A stretch of DNA of 64,000 nt from Deltaproteobacteria bacterium (GTDB lineage: Bacteria; Myxococcota_A; Polyangia; Polyangiales; Ga0077539): NCBI GenBank assembly GCA_016704445.1, contig JADJAE010000016.1, positions 1 through 64,000 on the forward strand, written 5' to 3'. Positions 55,106 through 64,000 of the stretch are shown here, piece by piece. The translations under genes were made by a program, and so were the position numbers. The notes under the pieces were generated by a model. The model made no database searches. It saw only the letters and a list, made by a program, of their open reading frames with translations, and was not told the DNA's origin. Position 1 is the first letter of the stretch, and every line of letters starts with the position of its first letter.

Positions 55106-55796
55106 ATGACCAAGACCAGCGACACGAAGGCCACGAAGCGCGCATCGACCCCGACGCCGGGACCCCTCTTCGAAGCGTCGGCGCCCCTCTCCACGGTGCT
55201 CGCGTGGCCCGCCCTCCCTGCGGTGCTCCGGCGGGCACTGACGCGCGCGGTCCCGACCGGGTCGCTCTCGACGCTCAGCTTCGGCGAGAGCGTGAGGGCC
55301 TGGCGCGACCCGGCGCTGCGAGAGTGGATCGTCGCGCTGCTGGCGCTCGACGTGGGCGTCGGCTTCGGGGCGAGCGGCGGCTACAACGACTCGATGATCG
55401 GGCTCCTCGCGCACGACGAGCTCGACGAGACGGCGGTCTCGCGCTTCTTCATCGGTGGCGTCGAGGCGGGGCAGGGGCTCGGCGCGTCGTTTCGGGCCGA
55501 GACGCCCGAGGCGCCCGCGTCGGTGTGCGCCGCGGCCTTCGTGTATCGCGAGCCGAAGGGCGGCCTCGAGGCCGACTTCGTGTTCCTCGCGGGCGCCACG
55601 CGCGAGCCCGTGGTGCAGGTCGAGCTCGCGTGGGTCGACGGGCGCTCCCTTCGATGAGCCGCACATCGAGCTCGCGCTCGGGGCGATCAAGGGGCAGGTC
55701 GATTCCGCGCACGAGGCCGCCGCGAGGGCCGTGGTGCGCGAGGCCCTGCTCGAGTGCCTCGCGATGCTCCAGGCGCCCACGTCCGCCGCGCGCTGA
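55106..55796 (+). CDS. Hypothetical protein linked to the methyltransferase gene, one frameshift
   Basis: Mixed alpha/beta protein of about 229 residues: SLSTLSFGESVRAWRDPALREWIVALLALD, FGASGGYNDSMIGLLAHDELDE, FIGGVEAGQGLGASFRAETPE, then VYREPKGGLEADFVFLAGATREPVVQVELAWVDG. The frame ends at TGA near 55657, but one extra base at about 55648 restores RSFDEPHIELALGAIKGQVDSAHEAA and a helical tail. No signal peptide, no family recognised. Only 15 nt from the methyltransferase stop, so it is probably co-transcribed and perhaps its substrate or partner. Confidence 0.6.
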
Positions 55797-55807
55797 CCCT
55801 CAACCCG

Positions 55808-57304
55808 ATGCGCGTCGCTCCCTGTCTGCTCCCGCTGTGGCTGGCCGCGTGTGGCGCACCTCTCCCCGAGGACGCGGCGGACGATGTCCCCATCGACGCC
55901 AGCTCGGACGCCGCGCCCGACCTGCGGCCTCCCCAGGACCTCGGCGCTCCCGTCGATCGCGCCCTTCCGCCCGATGTCCCCGATGCCCCCGATGCCCCCG
56001 ATGTCCCCGATGTCCCCGATGTCCCGACCATCGCCGACGTCCCCGACGTCCCCGATGTCCGCGATGTCCCCGATGTCCCGTCCGTACCTGATGTGCCCAT
56101 GGTCCCGCCGGGGCCGGTGCTCTACCCCTCGGCCACGCGCCACTCTCCCATCACCGCCGAGCTCGTCACCCGCCTCCGGGCCATCTCCGCCCGAGGACCA
56201 TCCCTCTCCCGTGATGTCTTCTCCAAGGTCGGCGACTCCATCACCGTGAGCACGTCGTTCATGGCCTGCTTCGCCTCGACCTCCGGGGTCGATCTCGGCG
56301 GCCGCGAGCACCTCCGTCCCACCCTCGACCTCTACCGCTCGGGCTCCGTCGGAGGGACCGATCCCTACCGTCGGGTCAGCCTCGCCGCGACCGTCGGCTG
56401 GAGCGCCGGCGCCGCCCTCTCGGGCTCTCCCTCGCCGCTCTCCCGCGAGCTCGACGCCGCGCGCCCCCGCGCCGCCACCGTGATGTTCGGAACCAACGAC
56501 ATCCAATCGAGGGACATCTTCCGCTACGGCGCCAACCTCCTCGACATCACCGATCAGGCCATCGCCCGCGGGGTGATTCCCATCCTCTCGACGGTTCCGC
56601 CCCGCGACGACAACGCCGACGCCGACCTCTGGGTGCCTCGCTACAACGCCGTCGTCCTCGGCGTCGCCCAGTCCCGGGGAGTGCCCCTCGTCGACCTCCA
56701 CGGCGCCCTCCTGCCGCTGGCCTCGCACGGCCTCGCCGGGGACCATCTCCACCCCAACACCTACCTCAGCAGCGCGGGCTATCGCGCCTGCGCCCTCACG
56801 CCTGACGGTCTTCGCTTCGGGTACAACAACCGCAACCTCCTCACGCTCGAAGCCCTCCACCGCGTCGCCGAGGTGACCCTCCGCGGGCGCTCCGCCCCCG
56901 ACGCGGACGCTCCGAGGCTGCGCGGATCGGGCTCGCACGCCGACCCCTTCGTCATCCCGTCGCTCCCCTTCGCCGACGCCCGAGACACGGCCACCGGCGG
57001 CGCCCGGATCTTCAACCGATATCCCTGCCGCGCCACCGCCGACGAGTCCGGCGCGGAGTTTCTCTACCGTTTCACGGTCACCCGACCGACCCCCATCCGC
57101 GCCATGGTGATCACCCGCGGAGCCACCGACGTCGACCTCCACCTCCTCGATCGCACCGCCACCGCCGAAGGCTGCGTGGCCCGCGACGACCGGGTGCTCG
57201 TCACCACCCTCGCTCCCGGCACCTGGACCTTCTCTCTCGACACCTTCGTCAGCGCAGGGACCGCCCGCGCCGGGGAGTACCTCCTCGTCGTCGTGCCCGG
57301 CTGA
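55808..57304 (+). CDS. SGNH/GDSL-type hydrolase lipoprotein
   Basis: Lipobox in LLPLWLAACGAP, then a linker of about 80 residues rich in DVPDAPDAPDVPDVPDVP. Catalytic region: FSKVGDSITVS (block I, Ser), a Gly-containing block II region (TVGWSAGAAL), ATVMFGTNDIQ (block III, Asn) and LAGDHLHPNTYL (block V, Asp and His). All four SGNH blocks are visible. A C-terminal jelly-roll-like PPC domain follows (FLYRFTVTRPTPIRAMVI, DVDLHLLDRTATAEGC, LAPGTWTFSLDTF). It is likely a surface esterase acting on polysaccharide acetyls or lipids. Start ATG 55808 lies 11 nt after the previous stop. Confidence 0.85.
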   Translation: MRVAPCLLPLWLAACGAPLPEDAADDVPIDASSDAAPDLRPPQDLGAPVDRALPPDVPDAPDAPDVPDVPDVPTIADVPDVPDVRDVPDVPSVPDVPMVPPGPVLYPSATRHSPITAELVTRLRAISARGPSLSRDVFSKVGDSITVSTSFMACFASTSGVDLGGREHLRPTLDLYRSGSVGGTDPYRRVSLAATVGWSAGAALSGSPSPLSRELDAARPRAATVMFGTNDIQSRDIFRYGANLLDITDQAIARGVIPILSTVPPRDDNADADLWVPRYNAVVLGVAQSRGVPLVDLHGALLPLASHGLAGDHLHPNTYLSSAGYRACALTPDGLRFGYNNRNLLTLEALHRVAEVTLRGRSAPDADAPRLRGSGSHADPFVIPSLPFADARDTATGGARIFNRYPCRATADESGAEFLYRFTVTRPTPIRAMVITRGATDVDLHLLDRTATAEGCVARDDRVLVTTLAPGTWTFSLDTFVSAGTARAGEYLLVVVPG

Positions 57305-57348
57305 GACCGCGGGTGTGAGCGCGCTGCGGAAACGATAGTCTCCCGGGC

Positions 57349-58509
57349 ATGATCGCAGCCGTGGTGTTCGCGCAGCTCTGTGCGGTGGTTCCGTCCGAGG
57401 GGGTGGTGGTGACCGAGGGCCGCGGGGGCTACGGGGCCGTGATCGCCGCGCACTCCGGGGGCGTCGTGGTGGGCTGGCAGGAGACCGGAGCCCGGCCGTC
57501 GGCGGGCGAGGGCGGTCCGCCCGACTGGCGTCCGAGGCTGGCCTGGGCGCGTGAGCTCGACGGGGCGACGCTCGCCCCTCGCGCGGCGGCGCGCAGCATC
57601 GACGGCGAGGAGGTGTTCTACGCGCACATGACCGGGCTCGCGGCGGCGGCCTCTCCGACCGGCGACGGCGTCGCGATCGCGTCGTGCCAGTGCTTCGGCG
57701 GAACCGGGCGCATCGCCTGCGGGCACACCTCCTTCGGCGCCTTTCCGCAGGTGACGGCCGAGCGAGAGTCGGGCGGCTGCAGCGGCGGCATCGCCCTCGG
57801 CACCGCGGGCGCCAGCTCGGTGCTGGCCTACACCGACGCCGCGGCGGTGCGCTTCATCGGCAGCCGCTCCGGGCGCGATCGGGGCACGGCGGAGTCCTTC
57901 ACGGCCGACCGCACGGCCCTCGCTCGGGCGGACGCCGACCGCGCGGTGTTCGCGTGGCGCACCAGCGACAACGCCGGTGGGGTCACCGGGGAGTCGAGCT
58001 ACGACGTGCTGGCGATGACCGTCGACGCGGACGCCCGGCCGAGCTCGCGCTCGGTGAGGCTCACCGCGGCGACCGGGCGCGTCGGGGCGCCTGCCATCGC
58101 GTGGGTGAGCGGCTCCGCCCTGGTGACCTACGCGCAGGCCGCGACGGCGCGCGCTCCCTGGCGGCTCTCGCTCTCGACGTGGACGCCGGGGCGCAGGCAC
58201 GCGACGTCGACGCTGCGGACCGGGCGCGCTCCGGCGATGGCGCCTTCGATCGTGGCCTCGCGAGCCCCAGGGTGCGCGGTGCTCTCCTGGACCGAGGGGA
58301 CGGGCCGACGGACCGTCGTGCGCGCGGGGCGGGTGTGCAACGGAGCGCTCGACCCGGCGACGGTGGCGCAGGTGTCTCGCGCGGGGATCGAGGCGGGCGA
58401 CAGCGAGCTCGCGACCGACGGGCGCAACGTCTACGTGGTGTGGCAGGAGGTTCCGGCGGCGCGCGGGGCGCGCGAGGAGCTGCGGGTCGCGCGGCTGGGC
58501 TGCGACTGA
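57349..58509 (+). CDS. Secreted protein, propeller-like, unknown function
   Basis: A short hydrophobic start (MIAAVVFAQLCAVVPSEG) is a probable signal. Repeating strands follow: YGAVIAAHSGGVVVGWQE, PRLAWARELDGATLAPRAA, GVAIASCQCFGGTGRIACGH, SVLAYTDAAAVRFIG, RAVFAWRTSDNAGG, GAPAIAWVSGSALVTYAQA, VYVVWQEVPAARGA. The W-x-E and V-AW spacing fits a beta-propeller of WD40/BNR-like build. A few Cys may form disulfides. No catalytic motif. Function unknown. It stands between the SGNH lipoprotein and the sensor kinase, all on plus. Confidence 0.6.
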   Translation: MIAAVVFAQLCAVVPSEGVVVTEGRGGYGAVIAAHSGGVVVGWQETGARPSAGEGGPPDWRPRLAWARELDGATLAPRAAARSIDGEEVFYAHMTGLAAAASPTGDGVAIASCQCFGGTGRIACGHTSFGAFPQVTAERESGGCSGGIALGTAGASSVLAYTDAAAVRFIGSRSGRDRGTAESFTADRTALARADADRAVFAWRTSDNAGGVTGESSYDVLAMTVDADARPSSRSVRLTAATGRVGAPAIAWVSGSALVTYAQAATARAPWRLSLSTWTPGRRHATSTLRTGRAPAMAPSIVASRAPGCAVLSWTEGTGRRTVVRAGRVCNGALDPATVAQVSRAGIEAGDSELATDGRNVYVVWQEVPAARGAREELRVARLGCD

Positions 58510-58599
58510 GAGGAGGCTCGCCGACTACTCGACCGCGCCGTATGGTGGATGGTAAGCGTCGCTGCGCAGAGCGGGAGGACCTTAGAGGGGGAGCAGGGG

Positions 58600-60573
58600 A
58601 TGAGCGGGCGGGTGGATGACTCCGACGAGGGTCGCTCCCAGGCGGAGCCTTCCGAGGGGTCGGTAGAGCCGGGGGAGGGCGCCTGGGTCGAGCGGGTCAT
58701 CGATCGGCTGGGCATCGGGGTCTTCTGCGTCGACAACGTGCAGCAGCGGGTGACGCGCGCCAACGAGGCCTACGCCCGGCTGTTCGGCTTCCCCTCCGCG
58801 GCGGCGGCGAGCGGCACGAGCGTGCTCGAGCACTACGTCGACCCGAAGGAGCGGCTGGAGCTCGCGACCCGCCTCATCGCGAGCCCGACCTTCCGCGAGA
58901 CCGGCAAGGCGCGCGTCGAGGTGCGCCGGCTGCGCATCGACAACCACGAGCCCGTGGATCTGGCGCTCACCGTCGCCGCGACCTTCGGCAACGACGGGGA
59001 GTTGCTGCACATGGACTGCATGGCCCAGGGGGCCGGCGACCGCGCCCGCGTCGAGCGGGCCTTCCGCGCGAGCGAGGAGCGGTTTCGCACCGTCTTCGAG
59101 ACCAACGCGACGGGGATGGCGCTCACCGACCTCGACGGAAACGTGGTGCGGGCCAACGCGGCCTTCACGAGGTTCGTCGGCCGCGAGGGGCGCGAGCTGC
59201 TGGGCGTCGATCTCTTCTCGATGGTGTACGAGCTCGACCGGCCAGAGCGGCCCCGCCCCGACGCGGCCGACGCCAGCGCCTTCGCCGCCACCGAGCGACG
59301 CTTCGTGCGGCCGGACGGCGAGACCGTCTGGGGCCTCGTCACCTGGTCGTGGCTCTCCGACGAGGAGGGAGCGCCACCGCATAGCGCCGTCGTGCTCGTG
59401 CAGGACGTGACCTCGCGCAAGCGCCACGAGCAGGAGATGCTGCGGATCGCGAAGCTCGAGTCGCTGGGCCTGCTGGCCGGAGGCATCGCCCACGACTTCA
59501 ACAACGTCCTGGCGGTCATCCTGGCGAGCCTCTCGGTGGTGTCGCGCGACGTCCCCGCGGGCAGCGCCACGAGCCAGCTCCTCGAGACCGCCGAGGCCGC
59601 GACCCGGCGCGCCCGCGACCTCGCCCGGCACCTCCTGACCTTCGCCCGGGGGGGCGCTCCCTCCAGGCGCGTCGGCTCCGTCGCGGAGATCGCGCGCGAG
59701 GCGGCCGCCTTCTGCACCGGCGCGTGGCCCGTCGCCATCGACCTCACCGTCTCCGCCGATGCCCCGCTCGCGGAGTTCGATCCGGTGCAGATCTCCCAGG
59801 TGCTCCACAACCTGCTGATCAACGCCGTGCAGGCGATGCCCAACGGAGGGCGAGTCCAGCTCGGGGTGGAGCGAGCCACGCTCGTCCCCGGCTCGCCGGT
59901 GCCGCTCCCTCCCGGCGACTACGTGCGGGTGAGGGTGAGGGACGAGGGCCACGGCATCGCGGCCGAGCACGTCGAGCGCATCTTCGACCCCTACTTCTCC
60001 ACCAGGTCCAGCGGCACGGGCCTGGGCCTCGCGACGGTGTACTCCATCGTCCGTCGGCACGGCGGCCACGTGGGCTTCGAGAGCGCACCGGGCCGCGGCG
60101 CGACCTTCGACGTGTACCTCCCGGCGAGCCGGCTCCCGGCGCCCGCCGTAGCGCCGCCGTCGCACCCCGCGACGGTGCGCCGGAGCGCCCGGGTGCTCGT
60201 GATGGACGACGAGCCCGCGCTGCGAGACGTGGTCGCCATCATCCTCCGAGGCAGCGGGCTGGAGGTCGACCTCGTCGCGGACGGCGCCGCGGCGGTGGCC
60301 AGCTATCGAGAGGCGCTCGCGGAGGGCCGACGCTACGCGGCGGTGCTGCTCGACCTCACGGTCCCCGGCGGGATGGGAGGCCTCGAGGCGATCCGCGAGC
60401 TGCGCGCCGTCGACCCCGAGGTGCGGGCCATCGTGGCGAGCGGCTACGCGGCCGACCCGGTGCTGAGCAACGCGCGCGAGCACGGGTTCATGGGCTCCGT
60501 GGTGAAGCCCTTCACCGCGGAGGAGCTCGACGAGGTGGTGTCCCAGGTCCTCTCAGGGGCCACGGTCGGGTAA
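58600..60573 (+). CDS. Hybrid sensor histidine kinase (PAS-PAS-HisKA-HATPase-REC)
   Basis: 657 residues. PAS 1 about 30-150 (IDRLGIGVFCVDNVQQRV), PAS 2 about 165-290 (FETNATGMALTDLDGNVVRANAAF, VLVQDVTSRKRH). HisKA with LLAGGIAHDFNNVLAVIL, HATPase with QVLHNLLINAVQAMPNGG, VRDEGHGIA and GTGLGLATVYSIV. A C-terminal receiver domain (VLVMDDEPALRDVVAIIL, AAVLLDLTVPGGMGG with phospho-Asp, SGYAADPV, VVKPFT) is complete. No membrane helix, so cytoplasmic. ATG 58600 is favoured over 58549 because of the purine-rich leader. No partner regulator is adjacent. Confidence 0.93.
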   Translation: MSGRVDDSDEGRSQAEPSEGSVEPGEGAWVERVIDRLGIGVFCVDNVQQRVTRANEAYARLFGFPSAAAASGTSVLEHYVDPKERLELATRLIASPTFRETGKARVEVRRLRIDNHEPVDLALTVAATFGNDGELLHMDCMAQGAGDRARVERAFRASEERFRTVFETNATGMALTDLDGNVVRANAAFTRFVGREGRELLGVDLFSMVYELDRPERPRPDAADASAFAATERRFVRPDGETVWGLVTWSWLSDEEGAPPHSAVVLVQDVTSRKRHEQEMLRIAKLESLGLLAGGIAHDFNNVLAVILASLSVVSRDVPAGSATSQLLETAEAATRRARDLARHLLTFARGGAPSRRVGSVAEIAREAAAFCTGAWPVAIDLTVSADAPLAEFDPVQISQVLHNLLINAVQAMPNGGRVQLGVERATLVPGSPVPLPPGDYVRVRVRDEGHGIAAEHVERIFDPYFSTRSSGTGLGLATVYSIVRRHGGHVGFESAPGRGATFDVYLPASRLPAPAVAPPSHPATVRRSARVLVMDDEPALRDVVAIILRGSGLEVDLVADGAAAVASYREALAEGRRYAAVLLDLTVPGGMGGLEAIRELRAVDPEVRAIVASGYAADPVLSNAREHGFMGSVVKPFTAEELDEVVSQVLSGATVG

Positions 60574-60671
60574 GGGGGCCCCTGACGCCCTCGTCGCTTG
60601 ATGTCGGTCAAGCGCCGTCCCTCCCATCGCTCCTACGGTGACCCACTCAAGCCGGAGCAGCGAGGGACGCG

Positions 60672-61735
60672 GTGCGCATCGGGTGGATCATCGTCGCGTC
60701 GGGGCTGCTGCCAGCGTGCAGCGACGAGGGCACGGCCGCCGCGGCTGCGTCGCGGGTCTTCGTCGCCGACGAGCGCGCCGGCACCCTCTCGGTGATCGAC
60801 GACGGCGCCGCCCATCCCGTCGCCACGGTGGACCTCACGGAGGCGCGCGACGGGGCCTCGGTGCGCTACCTGCCCCACAACGTGCAGGTCTCTCCCGACG
60901 GCCGCGAGGTGTGGGCACCGCCGCGTCGTCGGAGTTCTACATGAGCGGCTACGCGGGGCGGGACGACGAGCAGGTGATCGTCCTCGATGCGACGACGCTG
61001 GCGGTGCTGGCGCGCATCCCGCTGCGGGGCCTGCTGGCGCACGTGGTCTTCGACGCCGTCGGGCGCTTCGCCTACGTCACGGCCTCCAACGCCGACACGG
61101 TCATCGAGATCGACGCCGCCACGCGCCAGGAGTCGCGTCGCTTCCGGCTGGGAGTGCGCGCCGCGCCGCACGGGGCGCGGGTGTGCGGGGGGCGGGTCTT
61201 CGTGGCCAACTCCGGGGGGCGCAGCGTGGCGGCGATCGACCTCGCGACGGGGGCCGTCGAGGAGGTTCGGGTCGACGGCGTCCCCATCCAGGTGGCGTGC
61301 ACGCCCGACGGCGCGACGGCCTTCACGGCCCTGCAAGACCAGCGCGTGGTGGTGCGTGTGGACATGGCCTCCCGAGCGGTCACCCGCCTGGCGCTGCCGG
61401 ACACGGCGCGCGGCCCGGCGCAGGTGTACCTCGGCCCCGGCGGGTCGCGGCTCTGGGTGGCCGACCAGGGCTCGCTGACCTCCAGCGCGCGCACCGGCAA
61501 CCGTCTCTACGAGGTCGACGTCGCGGGCTGGCGGGTGCTCCGGTCCGCGGAGGTGGGCCTCGGCGCGCACGGCGTGGTGGCGAGCCGCGACGGCGCCCGG
61601 GTCTACGTCACCGGGAGCCTCGAGAACAACGTGGCCGTCCTCGACACCGCGACGCTCTCCCAGCTCGCCACCGTGGCGGTGGGGCGCGGCCCCAACGGGA
61701 TCTCGCTGCGCGACGCGCTCGGCGGGGCGCCTTGA
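60672..61735 (+). CDS. YncE-like beta-propeller lipoprotein, one frameshift
   Basis: GTG start; the signal GWIIVASGLLPACSDEG has a lipobox. Propeller blades of the YVTN/YncE type: RVFVADERAGTLSVID, VQVSPDGREVW, VIVLDATTLAVLARIPL, FDAVGRFAYVTASNADTVIEID, RVFVANSGGRSVAAIDL, QVACTPDGATAFTALQDQRV and RDGARVYVTGSLENNVAVLD. A one-base loss at about 60915 (GTGTGGG-CACC) splits blade 2 from 3. These proteins bind nucleic acid, cofactors or surfaces outside the cell. 22 nt before the porin gene on the same strand, so probably one operon. Confidence 0.82.
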
Positions 61736-61757
61736 GGTGCGGTACTTCTGCGCCCGG

Positions 61758-62963
61758 ATGCGAAACCCCTCGTCGCTCGTCTTCGCTGGCCTGATCGCGG
61801 TCTCCTTCCCCGGAGCGGCCCTCGCGCAGTCCCCCGCGCCCGAGGGTGCTCCCCGGGTGCGCGCCGCCCTCGGCCACGGGGTCACCGTCACCTCGTCCGA
61901 CGGCGCCTTCGAGCTCAACCTCCGCGCGCGTGCGCAGATCCGCTTCACGCTCACCGGGGAGGAGGGAGGCGGCGATCCAGCGACGGAGTTCTCCATCCGC
62001 CGGATGCGCCTGGTGCTCCAGGGGCACGCGCTCTCGAACGAGCTCCAGTATTACATCCAGCTCGGCTTCTCCAATCGCGACACCGAGCCCGACCTCCGGC
62101 TGCCGCTGCGCGACGCCTACGTCACCTGGAACCGGCTGCGCGACCTCCAGGTGCGCACCGGTCAGATGAAGGTTCCCTTCGACCGTCAGCGGGTGATCTC
62201 GTCCTCGGCGCAGCAGTTCGTCGACCGCTCGATCGTCACCGGCGAGCTCAACCTCGACCGCGACGTCGGCGTGCAGCTCTTCTCCCGCGACCTCTTCGGC
62301 CTCGGTCGTCGGCTCGGCTACCAGCTCGGGGTCTTCGGCGGCGACGGCCGCAACCGGCTCAGCTCAGAGTCCGGGCTGCTGTGGGTCGCTCGGCTGGAGT
62401 TCACCCCGATGGGCTCCTTCGACGACTACCTGGAGTCCGACCTCGATCGGCACGAGTCCCCCCGGCTCTCGGTGGGCGTCGGGGTCGCCTACAACCAGAA
62501 CACCCGGCGCTCGCGAAGCACCTTCGAGACGAGCTACGACCGGGGACGCTTCGACTACCTCCACGGCGAGGCCGACCTGTCCTTCAAGTGGCGTGGGCTC
62601 TCGGTGCTCGGGGCGGCGCTGCTGCGCCGGGCCAACGCCGCAGCGCACCAGTTCAACACGGCGGGAGGAGCGCCCACGATCGAGTACTCACGCAGCTTCT
62701 TCGGGTGGTTCGCGCAGGCGGGCTACCTCTTCAACCGCCACTTCGAGGTCGTCGCCCGCTACGGCGACCTGCGCCCCACGGTGCTCGACCAGGCCACCGT
62801 GGACCCCTCGCAGCGCCGACGCCACGAGCTCGGCGGCGGGCTCAACTGGTACTTCCAGGGCCACGCCCTGAAGCTCCAAACGGACTACTTCTACTACTAC
62901 GGCGAGAGCCTCTCGGATCGAGGGGAGCACCAGGCGCGGCTGCAGATGCAGCTCTTCTTCTGA
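61758..62963 (+). CDS. OprP/OprO-type porin
   Basis: Signal peptide (FAGLIAVSFPGAALAQ) then a phosphate-selective porin barrel of about 370 residues: FELNLRARAQIRFTLTG, FSIRRMRLVLQGHALSNELQYYIQLGF (family signature), DAYVTWNRLRDLQVRTGQMKVPFDRQR, and FFGWFAQAGYLFNRHFEVVARYGDL. It ends in Phe (QMQLFF) as outer-membrane barrels do. Family porins pass phosphate or other anions; selectivity residues cannot be judged here. An earlier ATG at 61737 is possible; 61758 fits the signal better. Confidence 0.88.
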   Translation: MRNPSSLVFAGLIAVSFPGAALAQSPAPEGAPRVRAALGHGVTVTSSDGAFELNLRARAQIRFTLTGEEGGGDPATEFSIRRMRLVLQGHALSNELQYYIQLGFSNRDTEPDLRLPLRDAYVTWNRLRDLQVRTGQMKVPFDRQRVISSSAQQFVDRSIVTGELNLDRDVGVQLFSRDLFGLGRRLGYQLGVFGGDGRNRLSSESGLLWVARLEFTPMGSFDDYLESDLDRHESPRLSVGVGVAYNQNTRRSRSTFETSYDRGRFDYLHGEADLSFKWRGLSVLGAALLRRANAAAHQFNTAGGAPTIEYSRSFFGWFAQAGYLFNRHFEVVARYGDLRPTVLDQATVDPSQRRRHELGGGLNWYFQGHALKLQTDYFYYYGESLSDRGEHQARLQMQLFF

Positions 62964-62973
62964 CCGTCGAGGA

Positions 62974-64000
62974 TCAGTCCGAAGGAGAGCGCCGAAGGCA
63001 TCGCCCCCCGGGGGTTCCTGGCGGGACGAGGACGATCTGAACGCGGGGGACGTCGTCGTCGTCCCGTCGGCTGCGCCCGAGGCACGCCGCGCCCATGCCG
63101 TGCGACTGCAGCCGCGCCGCCGGGATGCCTCGGGCGATGAGGTACTCGCGCACGGCCTGGGCGCGACGCGACGAGAGCTCGAGATAGAACTCCGGGTTGC
63201 TCCGGTGGCCGCTGTGCACCTGCACATCGACCTCGATGGAGGGAGTCGCCCGCAGCGTCGCCGCGACGGCGTCCAGCGAGCGGAAGCTCTCCTCCCCGAC
63301 GATCGCCTCCCGGTGGGTGCGAAACTCCACCTCGCCGACCATCGGGATGATCTCTCCGACGCTCACCGCCGGGGCGCTCTCGATGGGGGCCGCGGCCACG
63401 GGAGCTACGGCCACTGGGGCCTCGGCTACGGGACGCTCGGCCACGGGGAGCACGGCGACGGGAGGCTCCTCGCGAGGGGTCGGCGGGGGAAGCGCCTCGA
63501 TCCTCCGCGGTGCCGGAGCCCGATCGGTCGGCGCGTAGACGATGGTCAGCAGGGCGCGACCCTCCGGGATGCCGTATCCGTCGCCGAGTCCGATGCCTCC
63601 GGCGAGGCCCACCTGCACCGGATCGGCGACCCTCCAGCGGGCGCCAAGCATCACCTCGGCGCCCCACTGGGCCCTCGTGAAGGCCGCGCTTCCACGGCGG
63701 TCCGGGCGCTCCCTCAGGGCGCTGAACAACTGCGCCTCCGGACCGACATCGAGTCGTCCGCCGAGCAGGGACATGGCCACCGCCGCGGTCACCCTCAGCT
63801 CGTGGCCCACCGCCAGGTTGAGCGCGCTCACGGCGCTCCTCAGGTGGAAGCCCGCGCCCACCGACCAGCGCAGCCGGGACGCGCTCCCGGCGACCACGAC
63901 CCGGGCCTCCGCGCGCACCGACCCGTCCCCGGTGTTGTCCGACGGGCTCCCGGTGGGCAGCCACAGCAGCGCGCCGAGGTGCAGCGACCAGGGGTCCCTC
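62974..64000 (-). CDS. OmpA-family protein, 5' part beyond window
   Basis: The frame is open to the window edge. The N-terminal visible part is a beta-barrel (RVVVAGSASRLRWSVGAGFHLR, VTAAVAMSLLGGRLDVGPEAQLF, AQWGAEVMLGARWRVADPVQVGL). A Pro/Ala/Val linker follows (VAVLPVAERPVAEAPVAVAPV), then an OmpA domain: GEVEFRTHREAIVGEESFRSLDAVAATL, IEVDVQVHSGHRSNPEFYLELSSRRAQAV and GMGAACLG. The usual peptidoglycan-binding Asp of the GHTD position is replaced (HSGHRSN), so wall binding may be weaker. Partial; start not visible. Confidence 0.85.
   Translation of the reverse strand, partial: RDPWSLHLGALLWLPTGSPSDNTGDGSVRAEARVVVAGSASRLRWSVGAGFHLRSAVSALNLAVGHELRVTAAVAMSLLGGRLDVGPEAQLFSALRERPDRRGSAAFTRAQWGAEVMLGARWRVADPVQVGLAGGIGLGDGYGIPEGRALLTIVYAPTDRAPAPRRIEALPPPTPREEPPVAVLPVAERPVAEAPVAVAPVAAAPIESAPAVSVGEIIPMVGEVEFRTHREAIVGEESFRSLDAVAATLRATPSIEVDVQVHSGHRSNPEFYLELSSRRAQAVREYLIARGIPAARLQSHGMGAACLGRSRRDDDDVPRVQIVLVPPGTPGGRCLRRSPSD

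Noticed and set aside
53882..57142. A 1086-codon open frame on the minus strand
   Set aside because: It lies antisense to the methyltransferase, hypothetical and SGNH genes, which have clear motifs. High GC leaves long empty frames opposite real genes; its translation is low-complexity Arg/Gly/Ala/Glu without domains.

Overview
The window is strongly GC-rich, and almost every gene uses G/C at third codon positions. The gene content points to a myxobacterium-like member of the Myxococcota, probably of the Polyangia/Sandaracinus type. It has many lipoproteins with low-complexity Asp-Val-Pro, Pro-Ala or Cys-rich linkers, OmpA proteins with Asp-rich calcium-type repeats, WD40 blades, a DUF3494 ice-binding-like protein, a multihaem cytochrome, PilT-type ATPases and PAS histidine kinases with few obvious regulators. 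This is an inference from gene content; no rRNA or other marker gene is present. I saw no tRNA, CRISPR array, transposase or phage module.

Layout. 1-6.5 kb: the end of a WD40 protein, a lipase-like serine hydrolase, a GT-C membrane glycosyltransferase, and a Cys-rich lipoprotein coupled to queE. 6.5-10.4 kb: two tandem PilT-like ATPases with a shared, unrecognised N-terminal domain, then an acyltransferase. 10.4-16.3 kb: mostly minus-strand envelope genes (PhoD phosphatase, CAP-domain protein, small cytochrome c, YceI, HtpX) and a divergent LysR regulator. 16.4-22.3 kb: a minus-strand coiled-coil membrane protein / MoxR / DUF58 / VWA operon. 22.5-26.9 kb: two cyclic-nucleotide-binding proteins, a class I isoprenoid-synthase-like protein and two ArsA/Get3-like ATPases resembling mycobacterial Rv3679/Rv3680. 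27-32 kb: surface and stress proteins (DUF3494, OmpA, CsbD, Trp-rich coiled coil). 32.1-34.1 kb: tgt overlapping a MnmC-like methyltransferase gene; with queE the window holds two queuosine genes. 34.7-41.3 kb: an envelope cluster with an octahaem cytochrome carrying a collagen-like stalk and a PLD-family lipoprotein. 41.3-44.2 kb: a large zincin with a CxxC head and an ASH-like domain, behind a small gene resembling secretion-adaptor families. 44.5-64 kb: lipoproteins, two sensor kinases, a membrane protein, a methyltransferase with regulatory domain, an SGNH hydrolase, a YncE-like propeller with an OprP-like porin, and a partial OmpA protein.

Two features cut across the genes. First, about 15 genes are split by 1-2 nt frameshifts at which conserved domains continue at once in another frame, sometimes with compensating shifts nearby. 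This looks like indel error in the assembly more than mass pseudogenisation, so I give full spans as CDS and state each break. Second, three intergenic sites (about 18.3, 27.6 and 34.4 kb) carry copies of one long palindromic element. All share a CCCCAGGC(A/T)ATAACAGG core, but their inner stems differ in sequence while staying self-complementary. This is the clearest structure in the window that genes do not explain.
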